Below, piece by piece: positions 60,371-64,000 of a DNA stretch of 64,000 bases (its first letter is position 1; every line of letters begins with the position of its first letter). Source of the DNA: an uncultured Rhodospirillales bacterium (GTDB taxonomy: Bacteria; Pseudomonadota; Alphaproteobacteria; Kiloniellales; Kiloniellaceae). The notes beneath the pieces were generated by a model. The model was not told the origin of the DNA. It searched no databases and saw only the letters and a program-made list of their open reading frames with translations. The translations under genes were made by a program, and so were the position numbers. Location of the stretch: positions 124,001-188,000 of the forward strand of contig CAJXUS010000001.1 of assembly GCA_913060675.1 (NCBI GenBank). Reading direction: 5' to 3'.

Positions 60371-62047
60371 TTACCGCTTCAAAGGCTTGTATTTAATACG
60401 GTGCGGCTGATCAGCTGCGGCACCCAAACGGCGTTTGCGATCGGCTTCGTAGTCATCGTAGTTACCTTCGAACCAAACCACCTGACTATCACCTTCGTAG
60501 GCAAGAATGTGGGTCGCAATGCGATCAAGGAACCAACGGTCATGCGAAGTTACCAATACACAGCCGCTATAATCGAGAATTGATTCTTCTAGCGAACGCA
60601 AGGTATCGACATCGAGATCATTGGTCGGCTCATCGAGCAGAATTACGTTGGCACTTTTGCGCAGCATCTTGGCAAGGTGTACACGGTTACGCTCACCGCC
60701 AGATAGTTGACCAACTTTTTTCTGCTGATCGCCCCCCTTGAAGTTAAAAGACCCGACATAGGACCGAGATTGATAGGTATGTTTACCAATCTCAATGACA
60801 TCAAGGCCATCAGCGACTTCTTCCCAAACTGTTTTTTCGGGAGAAAGCGCATCTCTACTCTGATCGACATATCCTATTTCAACGGTATCGCCGACATTAA
60901 GAGTACCGCTATCAGGCTGTTCTTGGCCTGTGATCATCTTGAACAATGTTGTTTTACCAGCACCGTTCGGTCCAATAATACCAACGATAGCCCCTTTAGG
61001 GATCTTAAAGTTCATATCCTCAATCAGGAGCCTATCACCAAACGCCTTACTGACATTTATAGCTTCAATAACCAAATCACCAAGGCGTGGAGCAGGCGGG
61101 ATTACAATGCGACCAGGATCAGGTGCGCGTGTACTTTCTTCTTGAACCAGGGTCTCATAAGATTGTAGACGTGCTTTAGACTTTGTCTGGCGTGCTTTAG
61201 ATCCCTGACGCACCCACTGAAGTTCGTCTTTAAGATATTTTTGCTTAGCACTCTCTTGCTTTTCTTCGACCGCAAGACGCTTGGTCTTTTGCTCGAGCCA
61301 ACTCGAATAATTACCTTCGTACGGAATGCCTTCACCGCGGTCCAGCTCGAGTATCCAGCCGGCAACGTTATCAAGGAAATACCTATCGTGCGTTACGCAG
61401 ACAACCATGCCTTTGTATTCTTCGAGAAAGCGTTCAAGCCAGGAAACAGATTCTGCATCCAAATGGTTGGTCGGCTCATCGAGGAGCAAAATATCCGGGC
61501 TGGAGAGAAGAAGGCGACAAAGAGCAACACGACGACGCTCACCACCTGAGAGCTTGGATACATCTGCATCACTTGGAGGGCAGCGAAGCGCGTCCATGGC
61601 AATTTCAACCTGGCGATCAAGGTCCCAAGCATCTTTGGCATCAATTTCTTCTTGAAGATCACCTTGCTCTGCAATCAAAGCATCCATTTCATCAGGATCA
61701 ACCTCAGCAAACCTCGCGCTGATTTCTTCGAATTTTACCAAAAGAGCCTTGGTTTCAGCAACGCCTTCAAATACGTTTCCAGCCACGTCCTTGGCAGGAT
61801 CCAGTTCAGGTTCTTGAGATAAATAACCAACCTTTACCCCATCAGCCGCACGGGCTTCACCATTAATCTCGGTATCAATTCCTGCCATGATTTTCATGAG
61901 AGTTGATTTACCAGAGCCATTAAGGCCCAACACACCAATCTTGGCGCCTGGCAGGAAATTCAAGTGGATGTTTTTCAGAACTTGTTTACCGCCAGGATAG
62001 GTTTTAGAAACCCCGTCCATCTGATAAATATACTGATATGATGCCAT
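60371..62047 (-). CDS. ettA: Energy-dependent translational throttle protein EttA (ABC-F)
   Basis: A 558-residue soluble protein with two ABC domains. Walker A motifs are GLNGSGKS (41-48) and GPNGAGKT; signatures are LSGGERRRV and LSGGERNRV. EttA's ATPase gates the ribosomal E site according to energy level. The C-terminus ends in PHRIKYKPL, which is characteristic of EttA. ATG 62047 has GGAG 7 nt upstream and fits the family start; the frame extends to 62083. It is distinct from the Uup paralogue at 12.7 kb, which has a C-terminal coiled-coil. Confidence 0.94.
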   Translation of the reverse strand: MASYQYIYQMDGVSKTYPGGKQVLKNIHLNFLPGAKIGVLGLNGSGKSTLMKIMAGIDTEINGEARAADGVKVGYLSQEPELDPAKDVAGNVFEGVAETKALLVKFEEISARFAEVDPDEMDALIAEQGDLQEEIDAKDAWDLDRQVEIAMDALRCPPSDADVSKLSGGERRRVALCRLLLSSPDILLLDEPTNHLDAESVSWLERFLEEYKGMVVCVTHDRYFLDNVAGWILELDRGEGIPYEGNYSSWLEQKTKRLAVEEKQESAKQKYLKDELQWVRQGSKARQTKSKARLQSYETLVQEESTRAPDPGRIVIPPAPRLGDLVIEAINVSKAFGDRLLIEDMNFKIPKGAIVGIIGPNGAGKTTLFKMITGQEQPDSGTLNVGDTVEIGYVDQSRDALSPEKTVWEEVADGLDVIEIGKHTYQSRSYVGSFNFKGGDQQKKVGQLSGGERNRVHLAKMLRKSANVILLDEPTNDLDVDTLRSLEESILDYSGCVLVTSHDRWFLDRIATHILAYEGDSQVVWFEGNYDDYEADRKRRLGAAADQPHRIKYKPLKR

Positions 62048-62240
62048 TCGGCGCTCCAGATTTATCGTTAAAAACTTGTGCAAAATAATGCGTTGATGCG
62101 GTTTTACCCTAACAACCCAACCTGTGCAAACCCATCACGTTTTCAGTAACCCTTTGCAAGCCACAAAAGGCTACTGAAATTAACGCTCCTATAGCCTAGG
62201 TGATACACATAAGACTTTAAGGTTGAGATAGCTCACTATT

Positions 62241-64000
62241 TTATTGTCCGGCTTTCACCATTTTTTCCGATGCAACCAGCGGCAAGAAAATTCCAAATAC
62301 GGAGCCCTTGGAGCTTGTCTCCACCAACTCTAGACGCCCTCCAAAATACGCTACTATTTGTCGAGATATACTCAACCCCAGCCCTGTTCCATGCGGCTTA
62401 TCTGCTAGGCCTTCTCGGCTTTGGTGAAATTTTTCAAAGATATATTCTCTAGCGCTCCAGGGAACACCACCACCGTTATCAGCTACGGTGATAACCATCT
62501 CATCTGCATCACGATAAACAGATACCTTTACCCAGCCATGCTCGTCACTACAGAACTTCACGGCATTGGATAACAGATTTACAATAACCTGCATGAGGCG
62601 ATCTCTGTCCCCTTTTATCAAAGGTAGATCAGATGCAAAATCGACATCTAATTCTATTTCTTTCTCACTCAATATCGCCGTCATTGTATCCATTGAATTT
62701 TCGACGATCTGAGGAACATCGAGATCTTCAACGACCCACTCCATTTGCCCCGCTTCAATTTTCGCAAGATCCAAGACCTGATTTATCAAACGCGTGAGCC
62801 TGACACTTTCTTTGACGATAATACCTAAAAAACGGTTTTTCTCTTCTTCATCCAAATCAGGATGGTCACATAGAATTTCACTAAAGGATCGAATTGAAGT
62901 CAGAGGCGTTCGAAGCTCATGACTAACGGTCGAGAGAAACTCATCTTTAAGACGATCCAACTCTTGTAAACGTTCGTTTGCTGCACGCAATTGGCGGGTA
63001 GTCGTTTCCAACTCTTGGGATTTTTGTTCGAGATTTTGGCTGTACTCAATGACTTGCGATGTTTCATCAAGGATTTTCATAACCTCCTCAATTCGAACCA
63101 CCTCTCCCTTTACCACAGAAGATATCATCACCCGTGCAGAAGCAGCACCGATTGCACCCGCCAACAATCGCTCGGTAAAGTTGACGAGATCAGCATCGGC
63201 AGTCGCAACCCGTCGGCGCTCCAACCCCCGATCTCGAAAATACCCACTAAAGGAGCGATCTGCCCTCGCGCGCCCCAAAAACCTTACCAATAAATCAAAC
63301 AACTCCTCTACCGAAGCAGACCCTTGCCAGATTTGTGACCGTGGCCCCTGATCTGCGTAACGATAAACATCGACGAACAGAGCACCCTGAACACGCTCTA
63401 GTGCTGAATGCTTGGTATAGAGAGAAACAAATATATAAGCCCCAACATTAAATGTTGTCGTCCAAAAGAGGGCATGGGTTAAGTGATCTAATCCCCGAAG
63501 GCCAAACAACTCATAAGGACGCAGAAGGTCCATTCCCATCGGCCCGGCAGCAATAAAGGTAATGGGTAAAAGGCCTGATTTCGCAAAGGCAGGTAATAGT
63601 AAAGTGTAAGCCCAAACCGCAAATCCCAAGGAAAGTCCTGTTAATGCCCCCAGTCGATTGCCACCTTTCCAGAACATCCCCCCAAGCATTGCCGGAGCAA
63701 ACTGAAACACCGCTGCGAAAGATATTAAGCCAATCGTGACCAAGGCGTCACTCTCGCCGAGAAAACGGAAGTACGCATAACCGAATAACAGTATGAGAAT
63801 AATACTGCTGCGCCTGACAAAAAGTAAGACCCCGGTAAAATCACTTTTCTCTCTTAACCCAAGCCATTTCCATCGCAACAACACCGGCATAACCAAATCG
63901 TTGCAGACCATTGTGCTCAAAGCTATCGTAGCAACTATAACCATACTTGTCGCAGCAGAGAGCCCACCTAGGAAGACAAGCAAGGCCAGACTTTCTTGCC
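62241..64000 (-). CDS. CbrA-like sensor histidine kinase with SSS transporter domain, 3' part
   Basis: The frame is open to the window edge, so the N-terminus is missing. The visible part begins in the last membrane segments of an SSS/PutP-type transporter domain (FLGGLSAATSMVIV, STMVCNDLVMP). A STAC-like domain follows (ERLLAGAIGAASARVMISS), then a coiled-coil, a HisKA domain with the phospho-acceptor His in STVSHELRTP (near base 62920), and a HATPase domain with N box NLLSNAVKF, DNGGGVP and GTGLGLSI. Kinases of this type (CbrA, CrbS) control carbon or acetate use. No cognate response regulator lies in the window. Confidence 0.9.
   Translation of the reverse strand, partial: QESLALLVFLGGLSAATSMVIVATIALSTMVCNDLVMPVLLRWKWLGLREKSDFTGVLLFVRRSSIILILLFGYAYFRFLGESDALVTIGLISFAAVFQFAPAMLGGMFWKGGNRLGALTGLSLGFAVWAYTLLLPAFAKSGLLPITFIAAGPMGMDLLRPYELFGLRGLDHLTHALFWTTTFNVGAYIFVSLYTKHSALERVQGALFVDVYRYADQGPRSQIWQGSASVEELFDLLVRFLGRARADRSFSGYFRDRGLERRRVATADADLVNFTERLLAGAIGAASARVMISSVVKGEVVRIEEVMKILDETSQVIEYSQNLEQKSQELETTTRQLRAANERLQELDRLKDEFLSTVSHELRTPLTSIRSFSEILCDHPDLDEEEKNRFLGIIVKESVRLTRLINQVLDLAKIEAGQMEWVVEDLDVPQIVENSMDTMTAILSEKEIELDVDFASDLPLIKGDRDRLMQVIVNLLSNAVKFCSDEHGWVKVSVYRDADEMVITVADNGGGVPWSAREYIFEKFHQSREGLADKPHGTGLGLSISRQIVAYFGGRLELVETSSKGSVFGIFLPLVASEKMVKAGQ

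Overview
The window looks like a chromosomal segment of a moderate-GC, probably marine alphaproteobacterium. The evidence is an uninterrupted division and cell-wall (dcw) cluster in the alphaproteobacterial order mraZ-rsmH-ftsL-ftsI-murE-murF-mraY-murD-ftsW-murG-murC-murB-ddl-ftsQ-ftsA-ftsZ-lpxC-bamD-recN-ligA. Supporting signs are an FtsZ with a long linker, an rnpB gene just upstream of mraZ, a heterotetrameric-type sarcosine oxidase, a DUF1127 protein and an ectoine synthase homologue. The genus cannot be fixed by eye. No insertion sequence, prophage, CRISPR array, tRNA or rRNA was seen.

Layout. 1-6.2 kb: start of soxB (cut by the window edge), a divergent GlxA/GbdR-like activator, and a polyamine/opine-type ABC importer operon on the minus strand (potA-potD-terminator-potB-potC), suggesting methylated-amine or polyamine catabolism. 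6.2-7.0 kb: a gene-free stretch with a candidate 175-bp inverted-repeat element. 7.0-10 kb: a solitary ectC, a divergent LysR regulator and a D-lactate/glycolate-type FAD dehydrogenase. 10-17.6 kb: housekeeping and poorly known genes (DUF2161 nuclease-fold protein, DUF3750 protein, TerB/J-domain protein, Uup, L-2-hydroxyglutarate oxidase family, LysR, AmpD-like amidase).

17.6-43.1 kb: rnpB, a promoter carrying phased MraZ-type boxes, then the whole dcw cluster. Most of its genes overlap or abut (ATGA/TAATG junctions), so it behaves as one or a few transcripts making UDP-MurNAc-pentapeptide, lipid II, the divisome and, at the end, LpxC. A terminator follows lpxC; bamD-recN-ligA form the next unit.

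43.1-64 kb: mixed accessory and housekeeping genes. These are an orphan periplasmic binding protein, an AraC regulator next to an EamA exporter, a small ORF coupled to an Asp-nucleophile alpha/beta hydrolase and divergent from a LysR gene, aminopeptidase P, a long DUF1127 protein, prmA-uvrD, a succinylglutamate desuccinylase-like protein, a ClC-CBS channel, a secreted pentapeptide-repeat protein, a hotdog thioesterase, mlaA-mlaC for outer-membrane lipid asymmetry, EttA, and the 3' part of a CbrA-like sensor kinase truncated by the window edge.

I see no wholly new multi-gene system. The best leads are the solitary ectC with its divergent LysR gene, the MraZ operator architecture, the inverted-repeat element, the coupled small ORF/hydrolase pair, the leader ORF of mlaA, and several leader or intergenic RNA structures.
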